Assembly (NCBI GenBank): GCA_002364975.1
Contig: DEYT01000131.1
Location: 1-44,322 of the forward strand
Reading direction: 5' to 3'
Source: Opitutia bacterium UBA3151
GTDB taxonomy: Bacteria > Verrucomicrobiota > Verrucomicrobiia > Opitutales > Seribacteraceae
DNA: 44,322 bases
Part shown: positions 1 through 9,357 of the stretch, one piece after another
Layout of the letters: the number at the start of each line of letters is the position of its first letter
Numbering within the stretch: the stretch's first letter is position 1
Notes under the pieces: model-generated
Database searches by the model: none
What the model saw: only the letters and a program-made list of their open reading frames with translations
Told to the model about the DNA's origin: nothing
Translations under genes and position numbers: made by a program

Positions 1-438
1 TTGTTACCAGGCATTATGTATGATGCCGCAGGCAAAATTAAGGCGGATGACACTAAGGGTAAGATCATTGGACTTTATTTTTCTGCAAGTTGGTGTAGTT
101 CCTGTCGCAGATTTAATCCTAGGCTCGTAACTTTTCGAAATCAAAACCTTGAAAAATTTGAGGTAGTTTTAATTAGTGGAGATGGCAGTGAGACCGCTCA
201 ACAAAATTACATGAAAAAATTCAAGATGCCTTGGCCTGCTTTAGGAAACCGATCGGAAGATGCGAAAAATTTGGAGGATTCCGTTAAGAAGATCCTAGAT
301 GTTGAATTTATTTCGCTTCCCAGTCTAATCATTCTTGATCCTGCAGGAAAAGTAATTTCCGCAAATGGAAAGGATGAAATTCTTACCCTTGGAGATAATG
401 CCCTCACTTCCTGGAAAAATGCAACTAAGGGTGAATAA
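1..438 (+). CDS. Thioredoxin-like protein, 5' end cut by window
   Basis: This is the C-terminal part or nearly all of a thioredoxin-fold protein of the nucleoredoxin/TlpA type. It has a WCSSC redox motif at about residues 31-35 of the visible part, followed by an Arg, and a cis-Pro region (LPSL) near residue 107. The family reduces or exchanges disulfides and is usually secreted or membrane-attached. The open frame begins at base 1 with TTG and no upstream sequence is visible, so the true start and any signal peptide probably lie outside the window. It ends with TAA six bases before the convergent hisF stop. The fold is well supported; the substrate and location are unknown. Confidence 0.75.
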   Translation: MLPGIMYDAAGKIKADDTKGKIIGLYFSASWCSSCRRFNPRLVTFRNQNLEKFEVVLISGDGSETAQQNYMKKFKMPWPALGNRSEDAKNLEDSVKKILDVEFISLPSLIILDPAGKVISANGKDEILTLGDNALTSWKNATKGE

Positions 439-444
439 GTGTTT

Positions 445-1206
445 TTACAACCTTACCGGAATTCCAGCGGCACGCATTTCCTCTTTTGTTTGGTCAATGG
501 TATACTCTCCAAAGTGAAAGATACTTGCAGCAAGGACCGCACTTGCTTTACCCAACTTAATTCCTTCTACCATATGCACAGGTTTTCCAACCCCACCAGA
601 GGCAATTACGGGGACCTCGACGGCTTCACTCACTGCTTTGGTAAGTTCTAAATCAAAGCCCTCTTTAGTACCATCGCAATCCATACTGGTGAGTAGAATT
701 TCACCGGCTCCCCGCTCGACCACGTCTTGAGCCCATTTCACAGCATCTAACTCCGTTGGTTTCCTTCCTCCATGGGTATAGACCAACCAACCTGTATCGG
801 ATCCGCCCCTTTTGGCATCAATCGCCACCACAATACATTGATTCCCAAACTTATTGGACGCTTCATTGATAAGGTCTGGGTTTAGAATGGCTGCGGTATT
901 GATGCTCACTTTGTCGGCGCCACAAAGGAGCATATCCCGTATATTTTCCAGGTTGCGAATTCCTCCACCGACAGTCACCGGCATAAAGCAGGTGGCTACC
1001 GTTTCTTTTACGACCTCACGCATAGTATTTCGCTGGTCGCTGGAGGCGGTAATATCGAGAAAAACTAATTCGTCCGCTCCTTGTCTTTCATACGCTTGAG
1101 CAATTTGAACGGGATCACCCGCGTCTCGTAACTCTTTGAATTTTACACCCTTAACAACACGGCCGGCATCGACATCTAAACAAGGAATAATACGGGCAGA
1201 AAGCAT
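445..1206 (-). CDS. hisF: Imidazole glycerol phosphate synthase, cyclase subunit HisF
   Basis: This is the cyclase subunit of the HisH-HisF complex of histidine biosynthesis. It uses ammonia channelled from HisH to turn PRFAR into imidazole glycerol phosphate and AICAR. The 253-residue length is normal for the family. The (beta/alpha)8 barrel is recognisable, and both catalytic aspartates fall at their canonical positions: D11 in PCLDVD and D130 in VVAIDAKR. Phosphate-binding glycine segments (VGGGI, ASGGVG) are also present. The ATG start at 1206 is clear. hisH and hisA are not adjacent, so the histidine genes are scattered; hisC lies 6 kb away. Confidence 0.97.
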   Translation of the reverse strand: MLSARIIPCLDVDAGRVVKGVKFKELRDAGDPVQIAQAYERQGADELVFLDITASSDQRNTMREVVKETVATCFMPVTVGGGIRNLENIRDMLLCGADKVSINTAAILNPDLINEASNKFGNQCIVVAIDAKRGGSDTGWLVYTHGGRKPTELDAVKWAQDVVERGAGEILLTSMDCDGTKEGFDLELTKAVSEAVEVPVIASGGVGKPVHMVEGIKLGKASAVLAASIFHFGEYTIDQTKEEMRAAGIPVRL

Positions 1207-1242
1207 TTCCTTATATAAAGGAATTTCTAAAAAGTAAAAATC

Positions 1243-3003
1243 TTATTCGTCTGCAAACGCAACATCTGGATGGTAGGACATAACTAATTTATATTGTTGC
1301 CCAGGTCTCATAATCAAAGGATGGTCGCGAACTAAGTATTGAATGTAATGAATATTTCCTGCGTAGCCGCGGAAATTTTGGTCTTCGGTTACTGTTTCAA
1401 AGGAACCCCATTTGGCCTGAAAATCATCGTTTTCAACATTGGCTCTTAGTCCTTCGGTTCCTTGACGAAGGGTAGTCCCTAGTCGCTGGATTTCATGGGG
1501 AGAACCAATTACGAGTGCCAGCCTCATTTTATCCATTGAAATTTGGTTTTTAACTTTGAATACGAATTCTGAAGTAATTTTTCCGTCTCCAAAGTTCCAT
1601 TGGACACTACAACTTCCCAATCCATAAGCAAAGGAACCATCAGTTTTGACCAGATCGGGCTGTTCAAAACGAAGATAAAATGATTTTTTCATGCCGATTC
1701 CAGTAACACAATTTTTCCCATAGTATGAAGGAATGACAACATCATCTCCAAAAGTGAGCTCAGGCAACATTACAGGCAGGTATCGGTTGGTAGGCCAATC
1801 GAAAATTCCGGGGCAATGAGGAAAAGCGAGGTTGTCGCAAGTAATTGTAGCAGTGGGACTTATAAGTGGAAGCTGGTATTGTAAGCCAATATTCTCATCA
1901 CGGAATAAAAATAAGCCGTGTTCTTTTTTGTGGGACTTGTCGAAGATCACAAATCGTCCAGCAGTTTTCGATCGTTTAGTTGGAGGAACAGCAAGGGAGC
2001 CACCAATCACTCTGGCCAAACGAGCCCATTGGCAGAGATATCGGGCAGCGTCAAAATTCGCAATCCGGGTGGTATGATTGTCCACCGTATTTCGTTCAGA
2101 ATCGCGGATTATAAGATCCCCATTTTCTTGATCCAAGTAGGTAACAAAGAAGTACTGAAAAAGTCTGCGTAGAGCATCTAGATAAAGAGGCATTTTTTCC
2201 GGAGCGACCCATTGGTCACGCATTGCCTGTAAAATCATGCTAATGCAGTGGAGCTGTCCATAAGCCCCAACTGATCTCCCATAATTCCAGCCTAGGCCAT
2301 CTTGTCTGGTCATGTCAGGAAGCATGCGGAGGTATTTTTCTGCAAAAGTTCGAAGTTTTGGAAGCTTTCGGTCTTTCAGGTGAACATTTGCGTGCAGTTG
2401 AAGGGCTTGCCTGATGAAGACAAATGAAAGAAGTCCGTAGATATCAAATACTCCAGATTGACCTGACTCGTCATCATTAAAAAAGCCACTGCTACTATGG
2501 TTTTGCAAATGATCGACATAGCGGTCGATGACCTTACCAGTGTCGTCTTTTTTAGTGAGTCCAAAACTGTACCTAGCAACCGATTTAGCCACATTAAAAG
2601 CTTGGTAATGATCTCTTCTTTCGGTCCTAGTGAGAAGGCATTCATCGAGTTTTTCTCTGGTTGGATCAAGTAATCTTTCCCAGACTGAATTTCTCTCCTT
2701 AGATGCTCCAAAGGAAAGAAGCCCGAGTGCGGCATAAGCCATTCCATTGTCACTTGCTTCTTCTGCAAAAGCTTGGTGGGTGATGCACCGAGCGGATAGA
2801 TCAAATAAATCAAAGCCCCCCAGTTCAACGTCACCCGTGGCACGAAAAAATTCGCCGATGGCCAAGGCAGCATGTCCGGGTTCATCAATGCGACTCTTTT
2901 CACCGCTAGAAGATGTGATCGTTCCGTCTTCGTTAATGTGCTTGAGATTGTTGCCTAAGAGTGCTCTCGCGAGGTCTAGACATTGATCAGAAAAGTTATG
3001 CAT
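1243..3003 (-). CDS. Uncharacterised protein, possible alpha/alpha-toroid plus beta-sandwich architecture
   Basis: I do not recognise this 586-residue protein with certainty. Its first ~350 residues look helical, with recurring hairpin-like segments and a YGRS-AYG motif reminiscent of DUF2264 and other alpha/alpha-toroid glycan-processing proteins. The last ~220 residues look beta-rich (many alternating aromatic strands, e.g. WNFGDG, FRGYAGNIHYIQYLV), as in toroid-type polysaccharide lyases. No signal peptide is evident from the chosen start. The frame stays open upstream to 3153, into the rho 3' end, but ATG 3003 gives the first natural globular N-terminus (MHNFSDQ). It lies downstream of rho on the same strand. 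A carbohydrate-related role is only a guess. Confidence 0.6.
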   Translation of the reverse strand: MHNFSDQCLDLARALLGNNLKHINEDGTITSSSGEKSRIDEPGHAALAIGEFFRATGDVELGGFDLFDLSARCITHQAFAEEASDNGMAYAALGLLSFGASKERNSVWERLLDPTREKLDECLLTRTERRDHYQAFNVAKSVARYSFGLTKKDDTGKVIDRYVDHLQNHSSSGFFNDDESGQSGVFDIYGLLSFVFIRQALQLHANVHLKDRKLPKLRTFAEKYLRMLPDMTRQDGLGWNYGRSVGAYGQLHCISMILQAMRDQWVAPEKMPLYLDALRRLFQYFFVTYLDQENGDLIIRDSERNTVDNHTTRIANFDAARYLCQWARLARVIGGSLAVPPTKRSKTAGRFVIFDKSHKKEHGLFLFRDENIGLQYQLPLISPTATITCDNLAFPHCPGIFDWPTNRYLPVMLPELTFGDDVVIPSYYGKNCVTGIGMKKSFYLRFEQPDLVKTDGSFAYGLGSCSVQWNFGDGKITSEFVFKVKNQISMDKMRLALVIGSPHEIQRLGTTLRQGTEGLRANVENDDFQAKWGSFETVTEDQNFRGYAGNIHYIQYLVRDHPLIMRPGQQYKLVMSYHPDVAFADE

Positions 3004-3070
3004 CGGGTGCCAATATGAATAAAGAAGGAAAGGGGTGAAAATGCCGAGAATAGCGGGATTTGTCAATGAG

Positions 3071-4207
3071 TTATGAAGTCTGAATAAGCTCCAAAAATTC
3101 CTCATTTGAAGAGGTGGAAGACATTCGATCAATGAGTGATTCAGCTGCATCAATAATTTTCATTGGAGACATTGCACGCCTTAGAAAAGAAGTTTTTTCC
3201 AAATGTAAGGGATCCATTAAATCCTCTTCCTTTCGAGTTCCGGAAGCAGCAAGGTTGATCGCGGGCCACAAGCGAAGCTCAGCGATCTTTCGGTCCAGAA
3301 TAATTTCACTGTTTCCCGTTCCCTTGAATTCCTGAAAAATTAACTCGTCCATTTTGGAGCCAGTTTCAATCAAGGCCGTAGCAACAATGGTTAAAGAGCC
3401 AGCCTCTTCCGAATTTCTTGCGGAAGAAAAAATTTGTCTCGGTTTTTCAAGGGCTCGTACATCAAGGCCGCCGGTCATGGTTCTACCACTTTTTCCAGAC
3501 GCGGCATTGTAAGCACGCGATAAACGAGTGATTGAATCTAAAAGTAAGACTACATCTTTTTTGGCTTCCACAAGCCTTTTTGCTCGCTCGATCGCAAGCT
3601 CAGCAACCCGTAAATGACTTTTGACTTCTTCGTCATTGGAAGATGCATAAATTTCAGCAGGAACGGTCCGTTTAAAATCAGTTACTTCTTCAGGACGTTC
3701 GTCGATCAAAAGAACCATAAGGTGGCACTCCGGATGATTTTCTTTCACACCTTTTGCAATATCATGTAGGATCGTTGTTTTACCGGCTCGGGGAGGAGCG
3801 ACAATCAGTCCACGTTGTCCTTTTCCAATTGGACAGAATAGATCTAGAACCCGAGTCGTCATCCTTCCATCTTCTACTTCAAGGTTGAGCTTTTCTATGG
3901 GTTGAATTGTGGTGAGTTGATCAAATCGAAATAATTTTTTTCGCTCCCCCAAGGTAGCACCATCAACTGTATGTATGAACTTAACTCTGGGATTGGCCCG
4001 AGAGTTATCAGGTATGGCATCAGCTTTGATGATAGAACCTTTTTTCAGTTTAAAACGGCGAATGAGTTCACGAGGTACAAAGGGATCATAAGGGGTTGTT
4101 TTTCCTCCACGAGAGGGTTCAAGTAAACAGCCCGACTTATTATCGTTTAGCTCAAGCAATCCTTCGACCTCAATGGTTTCAGATGCTAATGAATTCGTTT
4201 CACTCAT
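3071..4207 (-). CDS. rho: Transcription termination factor Rho
   Basis: Rho is the RNA-dependent ATPase hexamer that ends transcription at unstructured C-rich RNA. The sequence has an N-terminal OB-like RNA-binding region (TPYDPFVPRELIRRFKLKKG), the Walker A motif APPRAGKTT, the LIDERPEEVTD catalytic segment, the Walker B region VVLLLDSITR and the Q/R-loop region GGLDVRAL, in the usual order. I chose ATG at 4207 (378 aa); an in-frame TTG at 4231 would add eight residues. The protein is shorter than E. coli Rho and lacks the long N-terminal insertion seen in some phyla. It is divergent from metG across about 200 bases. Confidence 0.96.
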   Translation of the reverse strand: MSETNSLASETIEVEGLLELNDNKSGCLLEPSRGGKTTPYDPFVPRELIRRFKLKKGSIIKADAIPDNSRANPRVKFIHTVDGATLGERKKLFRFDQLTTIQPIEKLNLEVEDGRMTTRVLDLFCPIGKGQRGLIVAPPRAGKTTILHDIAKGVKENHPECHLMVLLIDERPEEVTDFKRTVPAEIYASSNDEEVKSHLRVAELAIERAKRLVEAKKDVVLLLDSITRLSRAYNAASGKSGRTMTGGLDVRALEKPRQIFSSARNSEEAGSLTIVATALIETGSKMDELIFQEFKGTGNSEIILDRKIAELRLWPAINLAASGTRKEEDLMDPLHLEKTSFLRRAMSPMKIIDAAESLIDRMSSTSSNEEFLELIQTS

Positions 4208-4408
4208 GCTTATGGGAAAGGGGGTTGACAAGGGTGTCAGTTTGTAGGTCCCACGAAAAGATTGCAGGTACCTTAAAGTTAGTTTCTAGCACAAACTAGA
4301 AAGTCTTCATTCTTAAAAGCTTGTGGTTGAAGTCAACCATGTAAAACAAATCTTATCAGCTTTGAGGTGGTTCTTTCAGAATTTGTACTTTAGTGAATAG
4401 GTAAGGAT
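4208..4408. promoter_or_regulatory. Divergent rho/metG intergenic region with two dyads
   Basis: This 201-base non-coding region must carry promoters for both rho (minus) and metG (plus). It holds two perfect inverted repeats: TTTCTAG/CTAGAAA with a six-base loop at 4283-4302, and TGGTTGA/TCAACCA with a two-base centre at 4324-4339. Neither is followed by a T-run, so neither looks like an intrinsic terminator. They could be operators or RNA hairpins. I see no tRNA or T-box in the region. Confidence 0.4.
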
Positions 4409-5932
4409 ATGAAAAAGTTTTTTCTTACTACAGCGATCGATTATGCAAATGGATCCCCTCATCTAGGCCATGCTTACGAAAAAGTATTAACAGATGTCGT
4501 AGCCCGCACCATGCGATTGGAAGGGCGGGAAGTTCATTTTTTGACTGGCCTTGACGAACATGGGCAAAAAGTTCAGCAAGGTGCTAAAGAAGAAGGTATT
4601 CGACCCCAGGAACGCTGTGACCGAATTGCAGATGAATTTCAGGAGATGTTATCTAAACTAGAGATTTCCAATGATGATTACATTCGTACGACGGAAACTA
4701 GGCATCAAAAAGTAGTCGGGAGAATTTTGCAGGCCCTTTTTGATAAAGGAGAAATATACAAAGCTGAATATCGAGGTTTTTATTCCACACGGGCAGAGCA
4801 GTTTCTCCAAGAAAAAGACAAGGTGGATGGGGAATGGCCAGAAATTTTTGGGGAGGTAACCGAAATAACGGAAACCAATTATTTCTTTAAGTTAAGTAAG
4901 TATCAGAATTGGCTGGTAGAGCATATAAAAAGCAACCCGGAGTTTATTCTCCCCGCATACCGCCAGTCTCAGGTTTTGGAGTTTTTAAAAGAACCGCTGA
5001 ATGACTTATGTATATCTCGGCCAAAGGATCGGCTCTCTTGGGGTATACCTCTTCCATTTAATCAGGATTTTGTTACCTATGTATGGTTTGATGCTTTGGT
5101 AAATTACTACTCCGCTGTTTCTTCTTCAAATTATCATTCAGACGATTATTGGCCTGCTGATTTACATGTGATCGGAAAGGATATCCTCACCCCACCTCAT
5201 GCGGTTTACTGGCCAATTATGCTACAAGCTAGTGAGCTCGCATTGCCAAAGTCGATTCTGGCTCATGGGTGGTGGACAACATCCGGAGAAAAAATGTCAA
5301 AGAGTACGGGTGAAACCGTGGACCCTCTTAGTTTGATCGATCGTTATGGAACCGATGCGTTCCGATATTTTGTAATGAGGGAAATGACCGTTGGTCAGGA
5401 TGCAGAATTTTCTCTGGAACGATTTGAATCAAGATATCGTGCAGACCTTGGAAATGATCTAGGAAATCTTTTAAGTAGGCTTTTGCATATGGTCCATAGT
5501 TATGAAGATGGAAAAGTACCAACTGCAGAAGTGAATGAAAGCTTGGAGCAGTGCTTGCAATCTCAATGGGAAAAATCTCGGGATAGTATGCTCGAGCACT
5601 TTCGTGAATTTCGATTCAATTTGGGTATAGAAGAAACCTTTAGTTTTATTCGCTCCATCAATAAGTATGCTGATGATAGAACCCCATGGAAACTGGCAAA
5701 ATCCGATGAACCAGATGCGAAGAAAGAGTTGCGTACCTGCTTGGCTACTATGGTTGAAGCCTTACGTTTAGCAAGTGTGGCAATTTCTCCGGTAATGCCT
5801 CAGGTGCATGCCCAAATCCATCAAAGAATGAACTTGGAGCCCACGAAAATCTGGAAAGATGAATTGGGTTGGGGAAGTACTTTAGTTGGCAAAAAACTTC
5901 AGGAAAAAATAATCTTATTTCCAAGAGCGTAA
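4409..5932 (+). CDS. metG: Methionyl-tRNA synthetase
   Basis: This class I aminoacyl-tRNA synthetase charges tRNA-Met. The HIGH motif appears as HLGH (residues 18-21) and KMSKS is at 295-299. The ATP/Met-pocket segments FLTGLDEHGQK and YVWFDALVNYYSA are intact. At 507 residues it is the short form without the C-terminal EMAP/Trbp111-like tRNA-binding domain. In the knuckle segment, where many MetRSs have Cys pairs, it reads GFYSTRAEQFL with no cysteines, so zinc is probably not bound; this variant occurs in several bacterial lineages. The anticodon domain (N-rich helices, DRTPWKLAK) follows. The ATG start at 4409 is preceded by GGTAAGGAT. Confidence 0.96.
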   Translation: MKKFFLTTAIDYANGSPHLGHAYEKVLTDVVARTMRLEGREVHFLTGLDEHGQKVQQGAKEEGIRPQERCDRIADEFQEMLSKLEISNDDYIRTTETRHQKVVGRILQALFDKGEIYKAEYRGFYSTRAEQFLQEKDKVDGEWPEIFGEVTEITETNYFFKLSKYQNWLVEHIKSNPEFILPAYRQSQVLEFLKEPLNDLCISRPKDRLSWGIPLPFNQDFVTYVWFDALVNYYSAVSSSNYHSDDYWPADLHVIGKDILTPPHAVYWPIMLQASELALPKSILAHGWWTTSGEKMSKSTGETVDPLSLIDRYGTDAFRYFVMREMTVGQDAEFSLERFESRYRADLGNDLGNLLSRLLHMVHSYEDGKVPTAEVNESLEQCLQSQWEKSRDSMLEHFREFRFNLGIEETFSFIRSINKYADDRTPWKLAKSDEPDAKKELRTCLATMVEALRLASVAISPVMPQVHAQIHQRMNLEPTKIWKDELGWGSTLVGKKLQEKIILFPRA

Positions 5933-5938
5933 GAACAA

Positions 5939-7198
5939 TTAACTTCCTTTTTTCTTCAGCTTAATTTTTACGCTTTGCACTCGTGTCTCATCGGCGTCCA
6001 AAATCTCAACCTCAAAATTAGGAAATTCAAAAGTTTCTCCTAATTCAGGAATTTTTCCAATTTCTCGGGTTAGCATACCTCCTAAACTGGTAAGTTCTTC
6101 GTCCTCCTCTTCCATGCCCAACGCTTTGGGCAGTTCATGGAGAGGTGTAAGCCCGGAAATTTTCCATTCTCCCTCTTGTATTTCTTCGACCTCCTCTTCT
6201 TCTGAATCAAATTCATCTTGGATTTCTCCAACCACTTCTTCCAAGATATCTTCGAGGGTGATTACTCCATCGATTCCACCAAATTCATCCCGTACCAGTG
6301 CCATGTGAACTTTCAGTTTCATCATTCTTTTTAATGCGAACGGAAGTAATTCCTCGCTATCTAGTAATGCTGGGGACTTGGTTATTGTTTTCAAATCAAA
6401 GTTCTCAAGTGAATCCGCTATTGTACGGAATGCATACTTAACATGGATGATGCCCAAGCAATCATCGAGGTTACCCTTGCAAAGAGGTAGCCGTGTATGG
6501 CCGCAAGATTTTGCAATTTCCAAGTTTTTTTCGAAGGAATCATTGAAATCAAGAATTTGGACCTGATTTCTGGGGATCATAACATCCTTAATTTTTAACT
6601 GACTCATTTCCAAGGTATTTCCCATAATTTCAAGAACGTCCGGATCCAAATTGGTACCTTCTCGGCCCACAATTCTGATATGGTCCGCGACTTCATTGTC
6701 CTCTTCTTCCTCTAATATTTTCTTTTGTTTGGAGGACAGAAATAAGTGCTCCAAAATCGAAAGTAAGATCACGATAGGTTTGCACACAAGGGTGAAGAAA
6801 AGTACCGGCAATAACCCTATTTTTAAATGGGTGTCTAAAGCTGTGGATTGAGAAATTCTACGGGGATATAACCATGTGGAAATTCTCTCAACCAAGATAG
6901 AGAGTAAGAAGAGAGCCCAATAAAAAGAAGATATGGGCATCCATATTTTTAGAAGAAAAAAGCCAGATAAAATTTGAAGAGAGGATAGAAATGCTGCCTC
7001 AAAATGAAAAGGTCTTTCGTGATTAGGGAGTGATAGAGCTTTGGTTATCAACTTAGCAACCTGAGTATTTTCTTCGGACGGGGCCGGAGAGAGCCCGGAT
7101 CGAATTCGGTCGATCAAGGAACGGTACACCCCAAGGCATGCGGAACTTGCGATTAAAAGAGCCCAGCAACTGCCCAGAGCCAAGGTTTCGGTAATCAT
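5939..7198 (-). CDS. CorC/HlyC (CNNM-CBS) family membrane protein
   Basis: The architecture is several N-terminal hydrophobic segments (a divergent CNNM/DUF21 region, roughly residues 1-150), then a paired CBS module starting around IKDVMIPRNQV, and a C-terminal CorC/HlyC transporter-associated domain with the acidic linker FDSEEEEVEEI. The family includes magnesium/cobalt efflux-related proteins (CorC, MpfA, YfjD) and proteins annotated as haemolysins. The helical CBS segment FGGIDGVITLEDILEEVVGEI is typical. The ATG overlaps the hisC stop in an ATGA arrangement, so the two are probably co-translated, though no functional link is known. The role in divalent cation export is inferred from family. 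Confidence 0.9.
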   Translation of the reverse strand: MITETLALGSCWALLIASSACLGVYRSLIDRIRSGLSPAPSEENTQVAKLITKALSLPNHERPFHFEAAFLSSLQILSGFFLLKIWMPISSFYWALFLLSILVERISTWLYPRRISQSTALDTHLKIGLLPVLFFTLVCKPIVILLSILEHLFLSSKQKKILEEEEDNEVADHIRIVGREGTNLDPDVLEIMGNTLEMSQLKIKDVMIPRNQVQILDFNDSFEKNLEIAKSCGHTRLPLCKGNLDDCLGIIHVKYAFRTIADSLENFDLKTITKSPALLDSEELLPFALKRMMKLKVHMALVRDEFGGIDGVITLEDILEEVVGEIQDEFDSEEEEVEEIQEGEWKISGLTPLHELPKALGMEEEDEELTSLGGMLTREIGKIPELGETFEFPNFEVEILDADETRVQSVKIKLKKKGS

Positions 7199-8298
7199 AC
7201 TTTTCCTAAGAGAGGCAGAATCTGTTTCAGTCCTTCAATAACGAATTTATTCTCTTGGCTAGTGCCGACTGAAATACGAATGTAATCCCGAAGCGAATCG
7301 GGCATTGGCCTGGCAATAATTCCAATCTTTTGCAACTCCTGAAATGCTTGGGTACCATTTCCGATCTTGATGAGAAGAAAATTAGCCTTGCTTGGAACCC
7401 ATGGTAATCCCATAGAGTCACATGCTTCTTCAAGCTGTCTCAAACCCCGATTGTTTTTGCTTCTGCATTCTTCAACCCAGTCTTGATCTTTGAGGGCAGC
7501 GATCGCTGATGCCATCGCGATGGAATTTGCATTGAATGGTTGCCGGGCAAGTTGAAGCAAACGGATTACTTCTTCACTACCGTATCCGTAACCAATCCTT
7601 AAACCAGCTAGGCCATAAATTTTTGAAAAGGTTCGCAAAGCAATGATCTTTCTTCCCTCATTGATTAATGCCTTTAAGTTGGGTGGATTATCCAAATATT
7701 CGGCATAAGCCTCATCAAAACAAAAGATTACATGCTCGGGTAGCCCACAAACGAATTCAATGATTTCCTCTTCGCTGTTCCAGCTTCCAGTTGGATTATT
7801 TGGGCTGGGAAGAAAGATGAGCTTGGTATTTTGATTTACTTTTTCTCTCATCAAATGGAGATCATGCCTGAGATCGGTCATGGGGGCACATACGGGTTTT
7901 GCACCCATGAGCAAAGCAACCAATTTGTAGACAACAAATGCGTGTTCACCAAACAGAACTTCGTCTTTTGGATTTAGAAAAACATGGCCAATTAATTCAA
8001 TGATTTCATTAGAACCGTTCCCAAGAATAAATTGAGAAGGGGACAAAGCGTGTATCTCTGCCAGTTGTTCTCTTAAATATGTTCCATTTCCATCGGGATA
8101 GCGGTGCACTCCTTCAAGTGCCTCATGGCCAGCTTGCAATGCTAAAGGCGATGCTCCCCAAGGGTTTTCGTTGGAGGCCAGTTTGCAAATCTCATGAGGT
8201 TTGAATCCTTGTTCACGAGCGACTACCTCGATGGGTTTGCCAGGTTGGTAAGTCGGTTGTTCCAGAATGCGAGAATTCGCAAGTTGGGAATAATTCAT
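7195..8298 (-). CDS. hisC: Histidinol-phosphate aminotransferase HisC
   Basis: This fold-type I PLP aminotransferase converts imidazole acetol phosphate and glutamate to histidinol phosphate. The 367-residue length is standard. The PLP lysine is K226 in RTFSKIYGLAGLRIGYG, the PLP-binding Asp is in CFDEAYAEY, the NNPTG motif is present, and ASNENPWG near residue 42 is the classical N-terminal substrate segment. ATG 8298 is the start. It is followed with a 4-base overlap (ATGA, 7195-7198) by the CorC-like gene. Aromatic aminotransferases of this subgroup look similar, but the HisC assignment fits best. Confidence 0.93.
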   Translation of the reverse strand: MNYSQLANSRILEQPTYQPGKPIEVVAREQGFKPHEICKLASNENPWGASPLALQAGHEALEGVHRYPDGNGTYLREQLAEIHALSPSQFILGNGSNEIIELIGHVFLNPKDEVLFGEHAFVVYKLVALLMGAKPVCAPMTDLRHDLHLMREKVNQNTKLIFLPSPNNPTGSWNSEEEIIEFVCGLPEHVIFCFDEAYAEYLDNPPNLKALINEGRKIIALRTFSKIYGLAGLRIGYGYGSEEVIRLLQLARQPFNANSIAMASAIAALKDQDWVEECRSKNNRGLRQLEEACDSMGLPWVPSKANFLLIKIGNGTQAFQELQKIGIIARPMPDSLRDYIRISVGTSQENKFVIEGLKQILPLLGKV

Positions 8299-8409
8299 TG
8301 ATATAAACTTTTACTCTACTGGACAAAGTCTGGTAGTTCAAGGAAAAGCAAAAGGATAAAAATCAACTCCTTGGTTGTAGGAATCAGATGTTTATTTATT
8401 CTAATTGTT

Positions 8410-9345
8410 GTGAAAGTAGCTTTGTTTGGATCAAGTGGTTTACTGGGAAGTGCAGTTTCAAGCGCACTACGTGAAAGAAGTCACTCGTGTATACCCTACT
8501 CCAACCAAGTGAGTGTTGAAAATTCAAAAAAAATTTGCTTGTCCGATTCCGAACAATTGACCCGACAGCTGCTAGACGAATGGCCAGATGCAGTTATAAA
8601 TTGTGCGGCGATCTCATCCCCGGACGCGGTAACGAAAAATCCTGAATTTGCAAGAGCTATTAATGTAGACGGGGCGATCAGGCTTGCCGAGATCGCTTCC
8701 CATTTGGGTGCTCGATACTTGCATATTTCTACGGATATGGTTTTCGATGGGTCTTCTTCTCCATACCGGTCAACCGATATACCAAACCCACTGGGTGAGT
8801 ATGGTATCCAAAAACTAGATGCCGAAAAAGGGGTTTTGGCGGTAACTGATGAAAATCTAGTCGTTCTTCGTATTACCTTGATCAATGGGAATAGCCCCAG
8901 TGCAACGAGAAGCCCGCATGAAAGAATTTTAAGAGCGATTGCAAATGGCACCCCTCTTACTTTATTTGATGACGAAATTAGGCACCCATGTTCAGCAGAA
9001 AATGTGGCCAGTGCAATGGTTGAACTTATGGAGAGACCAAACTTGAATGGGCTTTTCCATTGGTCGGGAGCCGAGGAGATTAGCAGGTATGAGTTAGGAC
9101 TGCGAATTCTTGATCGCTTTGGGTTTTCCCATGAACGAATTCAAAGAGGCCAGCTCAAAGATCATCCAGAGAGGGAATCCCGGCCGAGGCATTTAACATT
9201 CGAATTGGCTCCACTTGCAGGGAAATTAAAAACCAAACCTGCGACTTTACTGGACCAAATGGAAGAACTCACCCTGCCTTCCGATCTTTTTGATTGGTAC
9301 CGAAACCATGCAGATGACTCCAGCCGTTATGTCCATAAATTTTAG
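8410..9345 (+). CDS. RmlD-like NAD(P)-dependent sugar-nucleotide reductase
   Basis: This extended short-chain dehydrogenase resembles dTDP-4-dehydrorhamnose reductase (RmlD) and related SDRs such as MAT2B. It begins with the nucleotide-binding fingerprint VALFGSSGLLGSAV, then VINCAAISSPDA, HISTDMVFDG and a YGIQKLDAE active-site YxxxK, all in family order. I chose GTG 8410 because the Rossmann strand begins immediately after it; an upstream in-frame TTG at 8371 would add 13 residues that do not fit the fold. No other rhamnose genes are adjacent, so the substrate is unknown. The downstream lipoate-ligase-like gene starts 12 bases later and may be co-transcribed. Confidence 0.85.
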   Translation: MKVALFGSSGLLGSAVSSALRERSHSCIPYSNQVSVENSKKICLSDSEQLTRQLLDEWPDAVINCAAISSPDAVTKNPEFARAINVDGAIRLAEIASHLGARYLHISTDMVFDGSSSPYRSTDIPNPLGEYGIQKLDAEKGVLAVTDENLVVLRITLINGNSPSATRSPHERILRAIANGTPLTLFDDEIRHPCSAENVASAMVELMERPNLNGLFHWSGAEEISRYELGLRILDRFGFSHERIQRGQLKDHPERESRPRHLTFELAPLAGKLKTKPATLLDQMEELTLPSDLFDWYRNHADDSSRYVHKF

Positions 9346-9357
9346 GAAGAAACTATT

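Noticed and set aside
2376..2903. 175-residue minus-strand open frame
   Set aside because: It lies wholly inside the 1243-3003 gene in another frame and has no family signature.
4240..4380. tRNA or T-box leader before metG
   Set aside because: No cloverleaf or conserved T-box sequence could be found; only two simple palindromes are present.
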